From assembly GCA_905250025.1 (NCBI GenBank), contig CAJNOJ010000080.1:248001-312000 (forward strand): 64,000 bases of DNA, read 5' to 3'. The stretch's first letter is position 1, and each line of letters begins with the position of its first letter. This stretch comes from Adineta ricciae (Eukaryota > Rotifera > Eurotatoria > Adinetida > Adinetidae). The notes beneath the pieces are model-generated. The model was given only the letters and a program-made list of their open reading frames with translations, was not told the origin of the DNA and made no database searches. The position numbers and the translations under genes were made by a program. This document shows positions 49,947-61,338 of the stretch, piece by piece.

Positions 49947-52875
49947 ATGGCTTTTCGTCGACCTCGTGTTAATGTTAAACCAAATGTGCCTGCAGTACGG
50001 CCAGCGAGCAGTATTGCACGACCACAGGACACATCCGCTGCACCAGCACCAGCACCAACACAAGAAGAGCAGATTGTCGAGCAAGTTGAAACAGCGTCGA
50101 CTTCACCGACAATCCAAGGTAAACTTGCACAGGAAAAAATATATTCTTATACGTTAGTAATACTTTTCAGAGTCTCTTTCCGACGTCGTTGAAGAAACAA
50201 ATGAAACGCCAGCATTACCTACTCCTACATCCCTACCGCCTCCACCTGATCCAGTTCCAATCGAACGACTCGCTGTACCTATTTCTGTTCCAATTGCTCC
50301 ATCCTCTCCACCTCCTCCTGCTCCTCCTGCTTCTACACCGGCTTCAAGACTGATATTTCGAAAGAAAATAGCACCAAATATTGGCGTTAAGTCTGTCATA
50401 CATAATCGCCGGTATGTTTATCGATGCGATTTGAATTCTCTCAACAATTTTTTGTCTATTATCGCTAGTGCATCTGCTAGTTGTTCAGGTACAGAAAGTG
50501 AAAGTGAATCAGTTCGTCAAAAACATTCAACAGCATCTTCAATCACCTACACACGAATCGTTCCATCAACCTCCAAGTTCGTTTTTCACTGTCAAAAAGG
50601 TCCCATTCTCTGAATTTATCTCTATTTAGAACAATTGTTGAAAGCGAACCTCAACTAAATCCTACGTCAGATACTTCAGTCAACGAAGATGTTAGCAATT
50701 CGACCAAACTTGAAGCAATGATAACAGACTCTCCAGAAATTCAACCACCGGTTATCGATAACAGTCAATATCAAGTACCGTCTCTGCCAACTCGAATGAA
50801 TACTAGAATTAGCCGTGAATATATCAGTCAGCACATCACATATCGAGCACAACGACTCGCGGGAAAAGTCGAACCTGAAATGGTAAATCGAATCTTTTCA
50901 CTCTTATCCTTCACAGTGCGTTTTGCTTTTAAGACTATACGAAAACGTCGTGCAGCAACGCTCGAAAAATTGGACGAAACTGGTACTAACAAAGGCACGC
51001 CAGTTGATACATCAAAATTAAAAATTGCTGACTTTGTTCATTACAATCCTGTTGACAATCCCATGGAGTAGGTTTTCATTCGCATCTCATTTTAAAGTAT
51101 TCGAATATTCTTCTAGAGTCAAACAGAAATCAACAGTCGACACTTCCACCAACCCTGTCCGGAAACACAGTTTTTCAAGCACAGATGGACAGAATTCAAG
51201 TTTAGCTCCACAGTTGAAAATCGATGCTAATGGAGTTTTAGTTGTTGATGAAGAAAGGTAGAGTTTTGTCTTTGTTAACATTGCACTATTTATGTTAACA
51301 TCTTCTTATTTAGCTTATACATTCGAAATATGGACGACACTCCTCGAAACACAGTGATTGTCGAAGGACAATTCAATGATGATAATTTAACGCATCAAAG
51401 TTATCGTAAGATTGGACGACGAAAACGTTGGAGTACTCGAGGTAGATGCTTGTTTTCGTTTTTATTCGCAAAGTAATTCTATTTTTGATTAGATACATTA
51501 CGGTTTTATCAAGCGCTACGAATGTGCGGAACTGATTTTACGTTAATCGCACGTGTTTTTCCTAATCGCGATCGAGATGACATCAAAAGAAAATTCAAAA
51601 CCGAAGATAAAGCAAATCGAACACTGATTGATTCAGCTTTGAGTACGATTCGATAACAAGAAAGTTTTTGGATTTATTTCTATGAAATCTTCTAGATCAA
51701 CGCGTTCCATTCGATCTAACATGCTTTTTTTCTCCATCAGAAGAATCGTCCGACGATGAAAATGGTGATATGAACGATAATCGAACGAAAAAGGGACGAA
51801 AAGGACGATTAATCAAACGAAAATCTAAACAAGTAGGATCAATTCTCATTGATTCGATCGAATATCAATGTTGTCTTCGTAGACATCATCATCTGATCCG
51901 TTGGAAATCAATCGACGTCGAGAGAGACGATTACAATCAAGTAAGATCAGATATCTGTCGGCACACACACATCTCATTTTGTTTATTCTTCTTTAGAAAA
52001 GAACAGTACTCGTGTAAAGAAAAGTGCAGAGTTCGTCGATGACGAAGATGAGGATGAAAACGAGGATGAAAGTTCCATGGACGTCGCTGATACAGTTGAA
52101 GTCTCCACAACACAACCGATATCCAAAATGGAACACACGTAAGAAATTCTTTGTATCATTATCAGAAGCTTTTTTGATCTGAAGAATGAGATTTCATTCG
52201 ATGAGTTACCCTTGAATTCGAGTCTGCTGATAGATAGAAGAATTTACGTGTTTAATTACCTATTTTCAAGGCAATTCGATCCGTTAATCTTCAAGATTGT
52301 CTAATAGATACTTCTTCCTAATTATAATCGTTCAGCCACTTGAAACACGAGTCCTTCCGTCTGGTACTATCGTTTAATACTTTATCTATTATGTCATGTA
52401 GGGATTGAATGTGGTTTGCACTTTGTAGTTATACTTGTCAACAGTGAAGTTTATCTTTAGCCTCTTATGTTAAGCGTATAAACCAAGAAATTAAACAACG
52501 CATATAACACATCTGTTGTCACCTTCGAACTTAGATGGAATTTCCTTGACGAATGAATATTTCAAATGTTTCTATTTAATTACATTTACAATATTGATGT
52601 TTCCATTTCAGAATTCCTCCAACGCAAACTGAAGAAGATGCAACTGATGTAAATGATCTATGAAATCTTCTGAGCGTTGTTTCATTGATATCTATTCGAC
52701 TTTTTAGAATTCGTTGACTAATATGGCTGAATTAGAAAATCTTCTCGGTCGAATCGACGGTGGTCATTTATTATTTGTGCATAATACCGATGAGACAACT
52801 GGTCTTGATCGAATCGATGTACATGTCGTCATGCCGAATACAATTGAGAATAATCCTTCCGAGCAATCGATCTAG
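49947..52875 (+). CDS. BDP1: Transcription factor TFIIIB subunit B'' (BDP1)
   Basis: RNA polymerase III initiation factor. Start ATG 49947 (MAFRRPRVNVKPNVPAVRP) mirrors the animal BDP1 N-terminus (FRRxRxxVKPNV). Exons: 49947-50118, 50171-50411, about 50466-50632 and onward, ending at TAG 52873-52875. The diagnostic part is APQLKIDANGVLVVDEESLY followed by RKRWSTRDTLRFYQALRMCG TDFTLIARVFPNRDRDDIKR, the SANT domain that contacts TBP-BRF1-DNA. KFKTEDKANRTLIDSAL and NQRVPFDLTCF follow, as in human BDP1. The N-terminal part is Pro/Ser/Glu-rich and the C-terminus acidic. The 51-nt stretch 50882-50932 has GT-AG ends and a length divisible by three, so it may be retained or spliced. A TTTTTTCAG acceptor lies 7 nt before the ATG. 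Confidence 0.9.
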
Positions 52876-55751
52876 TTTCTCTACACATTCATCAAGAAGT
52901 GTACTCGTTTGTTTTTTTTTCTCTCTTCTCAAGTCAAATGTATATAGACAGAAGAAAAAGCGTACCCAACAATTTTTGTTATGCTAGAACAACTCAATAT
53001 TACATATTTTTTATGTTTCGTTTCTTTTTTTTTCATTGTTCTTCTAAGATAAAGTCAAAACAGCGTCATAAACACTTTTACCATGAGATCGTTGAATTAA
53101 TTACATTCTTATGGCAAATAACTAGATGGTGATGTACTCTACTCGTTCTGTAAAACTCAATTCTTTTGTTTTTCCTATGAAAATAACTAATTTTGCTTTT
53201 GAGAACTACCTGGAGGTAACGGATGTCTTTTGTTACTGGCAAATCGTCCACGTCTATGATTTATCCAAGTAATTTATAAGATCTGCTATAAACTTGATAT
53301 TCAGTCACAGTTCTTTAAGCATGTGTTGAATAGAATCGTAGATCAGATGTCTACTTAGAATAAGTAGTATATTGTGAATAACTACCGGACCGCTGTTATT
53401 GAAACATGATATTTATGACAAATTATGACTTTACTTGGTTTGTTATGTTTCCGAGCTTAGGTGGAAAAATATAACATAATCCTTACAATACACACGTAGG
53501 AGTTTTAATAAATATACACGTGCTGTTGACATATCTGTTTGATTCCCCGCATGGATTCGTCGTATGCGATAAATAGGTGATAGTCGAAGTGAAATATCTT
53601 TGAAAGAAGGAGTTGTTAATAGAATTTTGATGACGTTACTAATAGCTACTCGAGGTCGATAACAATTAGAAAAGATAGAATATACAAAAGAAACGGACAG
53701 AAGAGCTGTAATGAGAAACTGAGAGAATTGTCAAAGTTTTCTTTCTAAAGAAAGTCCTATTTAGACAAAAAAGTGAAAAAGTACCTTGTCATTCTGTTCA
53801 CACTCCCTTTCCAAGTAAGTTTAAGACATTTCTTATATTTTGTCAACTTTTGACATATTGCACATGATGCAAAAAAGTGTGGGGAATAAAATGAAGATTT
53901 GTCAACAATAACTTTAATGTACTTCAGATTTGCATACGTCAACAAATCATGTAGGAATATCAAAAAATAGACTTTTTGAAGTATTGTTTCATGGTGAAGG
54001 ATTACCAAGCCTCATTCTTGAGAGCTGCCTCCGTAATCTTATTTTTAATAACTTTCTTAATTCATCTGTGCAGTACAGAGAAACTCAATTAACGCGGAAA
54101 CTGACATATATATCACACGCGACACAATTTCTCTAAGATATACTCCTATGTAAACAATCTCACTTCGTACAGGTATTTGTATGAATCACAGCTGTGTGGT
54201 GTTTTTTCCGTTTCCGTTTCACACCTTAGTTCTAGTGTGAGAATGTCAATTGAATAAGCATGATATTGACGTATGACTTTACAGAGTGTGACAAAAGAGA
54301 AGAGAAACCCGTGGTGTGTTTATGACAATCTCAAACTGATAATCTGATGTTTAATACAGTTACGAATCGTCTATCTTCTGTTATAAACTCTCAAGTCTGC
54401 TAATAGTGACATGCCAACAAGTATAAAAAATACTTGCAGTTCTTTTCTTTTACAATCGAAAGTCCATTGTAATCGAACACCCACTCGTTATTCGTCGCTA
54501 GATTTCAAATGTGTCAATAGATTTTTTACTATTTTCTTTCGTGCGAAAACATAGAATAGATGAAATATCAGAAATGATATTATATGAGGGGGTGGGTTTT
54601 TTTTGAAAGTATAAAGGTAATCTTATTTAGACATATTTTAAATATATGACCGACACAGTTTAGATGTTATATGTTTTTATAATCTACGTCAGCAATTTTG
54701 ATAAAATAATGTAATATTTATTTTTCATCGACGTCAGCCCTTATTCGACAAATATGAACAGCTGGAATCTTTCTCTTATTTGAGGATTTTCTCTAATAAT
54801 CTATGTTTTCTCTAGAGAAAAAACAATAGAAGAAATTATATATATATATATATATATATATTTAAAGTTTTCTTAGGTTTATTCACGTAAACGCCATCTT
54901 TTTGACAGTTGTTTGATATAATTACGACAACTGAATCCTATTCATCACGCTGCAAACGTTCTTAATTCTTCGAGAATACTTTTTTCCATTAAAGTAAAGC
55001 GTAAGCATCCTTTTGTCTTTTTAGAAACATGAGAGCAAGAAACTCATCAGATTTTCCAGTCTTGCACCGAATCAAATTGACGTAGATATCTGTCTTTCTT
55101 ATGATCTTTTTTTGTCTTTCGAGCGATGCAGTTCTTTTTCTCAGTACTGGATTGAGCCTATAAATAACATGTCTATAACATCGGATACATGTTTCTTTCT
55201 GCAGTATTTAAGATAAGTGACACAAAACGCTCTGTTCTCACCGACGCAGAGCTTTGTAGTGCAGTGCAACATACTGTAAAATCACTACTTTTATACATTT
55301 TTCAGGTGCTAACGATCTAATTATAAGATTCGATTATAAACCCAGTCGTCAAGGTATCAGAATGTAATTTCCCAAATTTGAACCAGTTTAGTCTTTATAT
55401 GTCACACGATAGACAGATCTGGAGAGACCATATGATTATTTTTTTTCTATTGCACCTGAGCTGATATAGGCTAGTGATGCGTAGTACAAGGCAAAATCAA
55501 TCGCGTGAGCCCATTGATAGCGGAGTGGACGTAGATAAACATTTTCTAAGAGAATACACGAATACCGTGACTTAGAACAGAATTCTAGTTTATCTCTATA
55601 ATTAACTACCGTCATCAAACGTAAGAAGATAGTACAGGAATATTCTATCACGCGAGAAATTAATATACCTCGCTTTTGTGAAAAAGATTCAACACGGCTA
55701 GTACTTGAAGTACCACATCGGTAGGATATAGGTATCTTGTTTTGTTTCAGA
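52876..55751. other. Gene-free region between BDP1 and the NPF-like gene
   Basis: 2.9 kb of AT-rich DNA. Short open frames have no coding character. Contains a TA microsatellite at about 54837-54862. On the plus strand an acceptor (TTGTTTTGTTTCAG) ends at 55750, directly before the next gene. Confidence 0.5.
54837..54862. repeat. (TA)n microsatellite
   Basis: About 13 tandem TA dinucleotides in a gene-free stretch. Confidence 0.9.
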
Positions 55752-56126
55752 ATGAACAATACGTGCGTGATCCTTGTGCTGTTCTTTGCATTGGTTTCAT
55801 GTATATTATCCTCGTATCTTGATATCCCACCGCCACCTGAACGACCTATACGCTTCAAAACCAAAGAACAAATTGAAAACTATCTCAAAGCTGTGAAAGA
55901 TTATTATGATGCATTTAAAGTAAAGCTTGTTCGTCGAGATGATTCAACTTCAGACGTGCATAACGACTGGAACAAATTCATCAATACTGTCGATCACAGT
56001 GAAGATTATGGTACAGACGACTCTCACGACGAAATGCGTCTATTAAAGAAATTATACAATAATTATAAACAAAAACATCCATCAAGAATGATGATCAGAC
56101 CGGCCGAACAAAACCGCGTCACATAA
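55752..56126 (+). CDS. Neuropeptide-F-like precursor
   Basis: 124-residue preprohormone in one exon. Signal peptide MNNTCVILVLFFALVSCILS, then a PP-fold-like peptide: PPPPERPIRF, KEQIENYLKAVKDYYDAF, KVKLV, RR. Spacing and residues (PP-x-RP-x-x-F-K, YLKAL-type helix, YY, then a basic end and a dibasic site) match protostome NPF. The family end RPRFG-KR is replaced by KVKLV-RR, so the aromatic end and the glycine needed for C-terminal amidation are absent. A 60-residue acidic/basic C-flanking peptide follows (HSEDYGTDDSHDEMRLLKKL), like the CPON region. The acceptor TTGTTTTGTTTCAG ends one base before the ATG, supporting this start. AATAAA at about 56324. Function as a ligand is inference. Confidence 0.65.
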   Translation: MNNTCVILVLFFALVSCILSSYLDIPPPPERPIRFKTKEQIENYLKAVKDYYDAFKVKLVRRDDSTSDVHNDWNKFINTVDHSEDYGTDDSHDEMRLLKKLYNNYKQKHPSRMMIRPAEQNRVT

Positions 56127-56850
56127 TGGATTCCCATTTGTATGAAATTAAGATATTTTTCTTGAATATCAAAGGCAAACGAGAAAAAGTTTTTTTTCTT
56201 CTAAAACTATCATTAATCAATCTCTATGTCGTCTGCTTTTTATCTGTTTTATCCAAAACATACCTATATGTTACAAAAAAGAAAAACAGCAAACATCACG
56301 CGTTTTAACAGATTGTACGTAAACAATAAAATTAATCTTCTTACCCCGAATTTTAGTTGATGTTTTTCAGTTATGAACATATTTTTAATATAAATACACA
56401 ACAATCGATCGTTCTAGTTGCAAAGTCTTTTCTAAGCCTTCTCTGGATATCGAACTAAGCTTAATGAATGTAAAATTTATCGATAAACTATGAACAAATT
56501 CTCGTAATTAATCATTGTTTGGCATGCGATGCAAAGAGTGTTGTTACCACATACACTTCGAAACCTTTTGTTCATTAGAATACGTTTCCACTAAATGCCC
56601 CGAGACAGAACAGGAAAGGTCTCTCCGTCACGCAGTAATTGCTTCGATCAGAAGTAGTAAGAAATCGTGTCCTATATTTATTAGAAAACCATGCGAGAAT
56701 TCTTATTGCTGCTAATCTCTCAAGATTAATGGGATTTGATCATGTAGAATAATCAAAACAACATCGAGACATACTGACAACAAAATTACATATATAGAAA
56801 TGCAAAATTCGCAACGGCAGTCGACAGACAGTGTAGAGAACCGATTTTCG
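56127..56850. other. NPF-like 3' UTR and intergenic
   Basis: Contains the AATAAA at about 56324 that probably ends the NPF-like mRNA. The rest is AT-rich with no gene recognised. The TMEM35A transcript on the other strand must end here. Confidence 0.45.
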
Positions 56851-57436
56851 TCAATTGTTTTTCTTTCTATCAGACAGTTCTTGTTGATCTTCAATGCTTT
56901 TATCTATTTTAATTAGATTAGAATGTCCGGAATGTCGCAAGATAAGAAGACGAGTAAATAGAAGTAGACTGCAGATTATTCCAGGTGCCATACGATCAAA
57001 TTTATCATTTAATGCATAGTGAGTGTAGATTGCGCCCAACATCAAAATTAAAAGAACAATATTTGCGAGTTGCTTCAGCCGACCTTAAAGTGGATTTTGA
57101 GAGCAAATTTTGAAAAGGAAACACTTTTCTATTTACCAGGTACAAGAACGAGAGTAATTCCGCACACAATCTCCACAATTCCCACAGTTAAACGATAATT
57201 TTTCGCATACGGGCGCCAACCGGTGAGTTGATAAAACGGAAAGACTTTATTATTGCGACCGAATTCTTGTTTCTAATTGAATTGTATTGAAGAAAAATTT
57301 CTCAAAAAACTTGAGGAAATCTTACCATATCTTCATAAACATCTGGAAAGTACCTAGGTGTAACTTTGAATTGACCCATGAGAATAAAAAACATGCCAAG
57401 AGTTAATGTCAAAACGGATGGAGCTAATGAACTCAT
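56851..57436 (-). CDS. TMEM35A: TMEM35A/NACHO-like acetylcholine-receptor chaperone
   Basis: Three exons (57436-57326, 57272-57137, 57083-56851) join in frame to 159 residues, the usual family size. DoxX-like four-helix ER membrane protein. Start MSSLAPSVLTLTLGMFFILM then GQFKVTPRYFPDVYEDMKQE corresponds to LGLFFVFMGTIKLTPRL..Y.EMK of NACHO. Helix 2 reads VGIVEIVCGITLVLVPGR, followed by LKQLANIVLLILMLGAIYTH and a last helix ending RLLILR. The VCGI..LVPGR block is the strongest match. NACHO assists assembly of nicotinic receptors in vertebrates; TMEM35B-like roles cannot be excluded. It starts 23 nt after the Artemis stop on the same strand. Confidence 0.85.
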
Positions 57437-57439
57437 TAT

Positions 57440-57456
57440 CTACAAAACAAAATGCA
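57440..57456 (-). promoter_or_regulatory. 3' splice (possible trans-splice) acceptor before TMEM35A
   Basis: Minus-strand GCATTTTGTTTTGTAG ends 3 nt before the TMEM35A ATG and occupies almost the whole 23-nt gap after the Artemis stop codon. Confidence 0.65.
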
Positions 57457-57459
57457 AAT

Positions 57460-59413
57460 CTAGTCTACTATTGGCAATGAAGGTGAAGATTGTTGAGAAT
57501 CGAATTTTAATGCTACATATGTTTCTCTCTCAAAATTGTAATCAACGGTATCGGAAGATGCTTCGGACATTGTACGTTCACGGTGGATCTTTGTATAGAT
57601 TAATTCCATAGGTTGATGATCAGATACTGATGAACTTTCTTCTTCACATGTGATGATAGTAACCCGATCCGATTCAATTTCCAATGATAAGGCTAAGAGA
57701 GAAAAAGATGTTGAATTGAAAATGGGTCCTTTTCTTTCACTTACACTGATATGATTGTTGAGACGGAAGCGCTTTGTTTTGTTCGGCGAGTGATCTATTT
57801 AAAGAATGGATTCGTTGCAAGAGAGTTTCTTCCATTTCGTCATTTAATCCTAAGTCTAATTCTTCATCGTTCGCTCGTCGTTGTTGTTGTTCTTTGAACA
57901 GTTTTCTTCGACGTTTTCGTTCAAGTTTCGTTTCAAACGATTCGTAACGATGTTTGAGTTGAATTTGTGTATTGGCAATCTTCTTCGGTATCGCTTCTCC
58001 GGATTGTTCTTTCGTTCTATCTCGAAGCAAATGATCAATCGTTTGAAATAAACGCTTCGTTGGCATTAAACTTATCAATGGTGAAGCTATTGGCGTTACT
58101 CGTTTTGGTGTCAACGTTTTCAAAACGTCTACAATTTCAGAAAATGATGAATGTAATGAGTAACATAGACGATAGCCGAGATATTTATCTGGGTAAGTCG
58201 TTACTGATTCATAATCTTGGAAGCCAAGACAGCGGTTTGTCAAGTTTTGGTTGAAATTCGAATGATATTCATGGTATTCGACTAATAATTCACCTATAAA
58301 CAAGATCTTCGATGTTTGAAAAACAATTCAGATCGAATTTACTCGCAGCAACTTGTTCGGTGAACCACATGATTGACAGAAATATTCGGATAGGCTTGTC
58401 GCAGGTTCGAAATAGTGAGCAAGGCTCAGTATAATTTGACGCTGCTGAGCGACAGGCATGTAAACGTGTGACAGTTGGGTCAGTTGTTAAACACTCTTGT
58501 ATAATAGGTAAACATGTAAAGAATTCGTATTGACTTTGTTCAACGTGTACACGCATATTCAGATTCTCATATAATGTTCGATAAATTTGTTCGTAACCGA
58601 CTCGAGCACTAAAAGTGAATAAGTTTCAAATATTTCAAAATTTGAATTCGTCGTCAATACCTTTGCTTGAAATGAAAATGAACATTGGATTCTTCTTTCA
58701 AACGCGATTTTATCCAAAGAATGAGAGCTTCACAACTGACTTCACGAGTTGGAATGTGTAAAATTTCCGGACGAAAGAATGTCATGTCAATGTAAAGATT
58801 ATCAATAGGTTTGAAAATATAATTATCGTCATTATCAGTGCGTCGACGATGTAGATGAGTTAATCGTTTACTTTGGCCGTGATAAAGACGAAAATCACCA
58901 GTAAATAGAACATTTCCATGTGCACCCTCGATCCAAATCATGATCGAGCCCGGACAATGTCCTGAACCAAAACAAGTTACCACAACGGTTTCGCCAACAT
59001 TCGGTGTATGAAATGCGAGAGTATTTTTTAGACTTTCATTATCTAGAATTATTCGCCTACATACGAGATAGGGCTATAAACTATTTACCTGCGCCATCTT
59101 TTTTCTTGGCTTGAACAGGATCGTTTGATCGAATTGTTAATGTAAATGGTTGATCAATTGGAACTGATTTGAAATAGGGCACTAAATGTCGATATATTGG
59201 CATCGTACTGAGTAGTTGTTTGGAAATATCTGACATATAGATTGGTGCATTGATTTTAGCGACATATCGACCGAATTCCGGTCGTTCTAGACCAACAAGA
59301 TGATCCAAATGAATATGTGTAATAAAAAACATTGTACTTGTATAATTATAACTTTCAAATGAATCGATCGAAATGAGAGGATATTCCTCCAGAATACCGT
59401 GGTAAGTACACAT
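57460..59413 (-). CDS. DCLRE1C: Artemis nuclease (SNM1 family)
   Basis: Five exons (59413-59089, 59042-58661, 58608-58343, 58293-57745, 57692-57460) give 584 residues. DNA end-processing nuclease of non-homologous end joining. The N-terminus LEEYPLISIDSFESYN parallels the Artemis AEYPTISIDRF start. Metal-binding motif 2 is ITHIHLDHLVGL (HxHxDH), motif 3 FGSGHCPGSIMI, and the next strand NVLFTGDFRLYHG. Asp of DMTFF lies at the motif 4 position. The beta-CASP region runs through IPTREVSCEALILWIKSRL, TCLPIIQECL and IRIFLSIMWFTEQ, to GYRLCYSLHSSFSEIVDVL. The tail is shorter than in mammals, with a basic coiled segment (KLERKRRRKLFKEQQQRR) and a Ser/Glu-rich end. It is the upstream partner of TMEM35A. 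Confidence 0.9.
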
Positions 59414-60328
59414 GATCAGTGTTGAATATGAACGTCAGACGTTCACGAGGAAGTTAGCGAACAAATCTAATTACACTGTCCACTCATTGTTTGAGACATA
59501 GGACAGACGAATAGTTGATCATCATATGAGACAATGATCTAATATTCTGATTTGATGAAAACATGGTATCAATTTTTCAAAGTTTTTTAATGACACTTTT
59601 AACTTATTTGACTAGGAATGTCACTATTGAAAAATACTGTTCTATTGTAAGACAAAATTACAGATAATAATTAGCGCCATCTCTTTCACTGTTTTACATA
59701 TGAACGAAGGAAAAAACTTTTAGTTGATCACTATTTGTCGTACAATCTAAAAATATTGAAGTAATATGCACACATGTTATTTGTGATTAACATTAACTGA
59801 ATCGAATAGAAAGAGAAAAGGAAATCATGCACAACCAAGTTAGAAATGACCGAGAGCTATGGTGTGAAATATCTCGTGTTAAAGGACAATTGTGTCATCT
59901 ATCATTATATGTTTAATGAAATAAGAACCATTTACTAACGAGGGAGATTCCTCGCTAGGGTGTCCAAAGCCTTTAGATCCCATCTCTTGATGATAGGTAG
60001 ACGTCGATGAGCTATGAAAAGCCTCAAGAGGATTCATCTCCTCGCGCCTTTATTTGTGAGATATTTAATTCGTAACATACATACAAAACTGAGCCGAAGT
60101 TGGAATGCTCGAGTGAATATATTCAACATAACTCAACCATCGAAGTTTCCTGCACAGAAAAAATGACATATATAGACAAAGAAAAAAGGTTCATTAACAA
60201 ATTTCATCAAATCTTCACTTAGATTTTAAGTTAAGGACTGCTCATCCATTAATGTCGATTTTATTAATCTGACTTATTTTAAAAAAAGCATTAGCTGCTT
60301 CCAGACTTCCATTGAACGGTTCATTTGT
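59414..60328. other. Intergenic between Artemis and the secreted pair
   Basis: AT-rich except for a more GC-rich block at about 59940-60050 that contains a short minus-strand ORF (listed separately). No RNA gene or mobile element recognised. Confidence 0.45.
59879..60037 (-). other. Short unassigned ORF or orphan exon, 52 codons
   Basis: Minus-strand ORF from ATG 60037 to TAA 59881-59879. It begins MNPLEAFHSSSTSTYHQEMG and continues SKGFGHPSEESPS. Base composition is clearly less AT-rich than the flanks and codon use looks coding. A GTAAAT donor follows SL at about 59937, so it may be a first exon, an exon remnant or a coincidence. No family recognised, no downstream exon found before Artemis. 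Confidence 0.3.
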
Positions 60329-61066
60329 TCAGTTTTGGAAAAAGTTATTGTATTTTGAACATTGAAGAATATATTCATAGATAACATCAGGTGGATATGT
60401 GTTCAGATCAGAGGCAATCTTTATACTAGCAACAACAACAATTGTACCAATAGCCAATACTTTATATTTGCGAGGTTTGATACTATCAGCAGCAATAGTA
60501 AAGCAAATAAAAACGAGTTCATATATTAACAGCTTTAATTTGTCGATTTCTTTGATTTGATGAATATCAATGATGAATAAATTGAATTCATCATTAGCCG
60601 TTCGTTCACCGTGAATAATCCATGTTTGACGTATACGATTCCTCTGTTGTCTTGTTGATGCCAATAGTATTGTTGAATTATCTTGTAGAGCTAATACTTT
60701 ACCAAGTAAAATACGCAAATTCGAATCTCTCGTGTCTTGAATACGTTCTTGAAGTTCAGTTTTATTAAACTCTTTTGACAAATCATGAGTTAATACAATT
60801 CTATTTTTCATTATACTTAATCGATTGACATCGTTTGCTATTTTTCTAATATAATTCATCGTGTCCAATGGATTAAAAACATCTATATATGGTAATGTGT
60901 GACTTTCAATCACATTTATTTCATGATTTCTTGCTGCTTGTGTAGTACCAGTGATACTCTTAATGTATAGAAAATAAAATTAATTCACATCAAAGAAAAA
61001 TACTAAATTTACTTTCATCAGTAGTACTTGATAAAGTACCGACACAGTTAAGAAATAAACTTTCAT
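60329..61066 (-). CDS. Secreted protein of unknown function, paralogue A
   Basis: Two exons, 61066-61013 (signal peptide MKVYFLTVSVLYQVLLMK) and 60958-60329, phase 0, giving 227 residues. Not a family I know. The mature part contains KEFNKTELQERIQDTRDSNL, RILLGKVLALQDNSTILLAS, then FNLFIIDIHQIKEIDKLKLL and two hydrophobic stretches (LLIYELVFICFTIAA and VLAIGTIVVVASIKIA), ending in IASDLNTYPPDVIYEYILQ. The order and spacing of these blocks match the plus-strand gene at 61339 (IKISQTKKIDTIKL; EASDMYDVAIGYGIYQMVQ), and exon 1 ends at the same place. The two genes are therefore duplicates arranged head to head with 272 nt between ATGs. It lacks the alanine-rich repeat of its partner. Confidence 0.7.
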
Positions 61067-61338
61067 AAGACAATTCAAAGGAAGACAACGAAAAAGTAGA
61101 TCGTTTGCTCGTCTAAGTGTGAATATTTTTCTTTTCTTAGTATTTATTATTTTTCATAACTGATTCATTTATACAGAGGCTTTTTCCTTTGTTTTTTTTT
61201 CGTTCTACTACTGCGTCACTTGGTTTTCTCCCTTGGTTTTTTCCAGATATTTTCAAAACTTAAATAGAAATTGAATTTCGATATTATTTCACATAATATA
61301 TAGTTTGACAAACGTTTATTCATAGTAAAATACACAAC

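Noticed and set aside
50154-50399. Gly-rich minus-strand ORF opposite BDP1
   Set aside because: Complement of the Pro-rich BDP1 exon (CCT/CCA codons), not a separate protein.
58290-58345. Overlapping reading frames suggesting a frameshift in Artemis
   Set aside because: A 49-nt GT-AG intron (GTAAATTC to TTTATAG) explains both frames and preserves the protein.
59940-60050. Hammerhead ribozyme or structured RNA
   Set aside because: GATGAG and GAAAAG occur in order, but the conserved CUGANGA box is not present and flanking helices do not pair.
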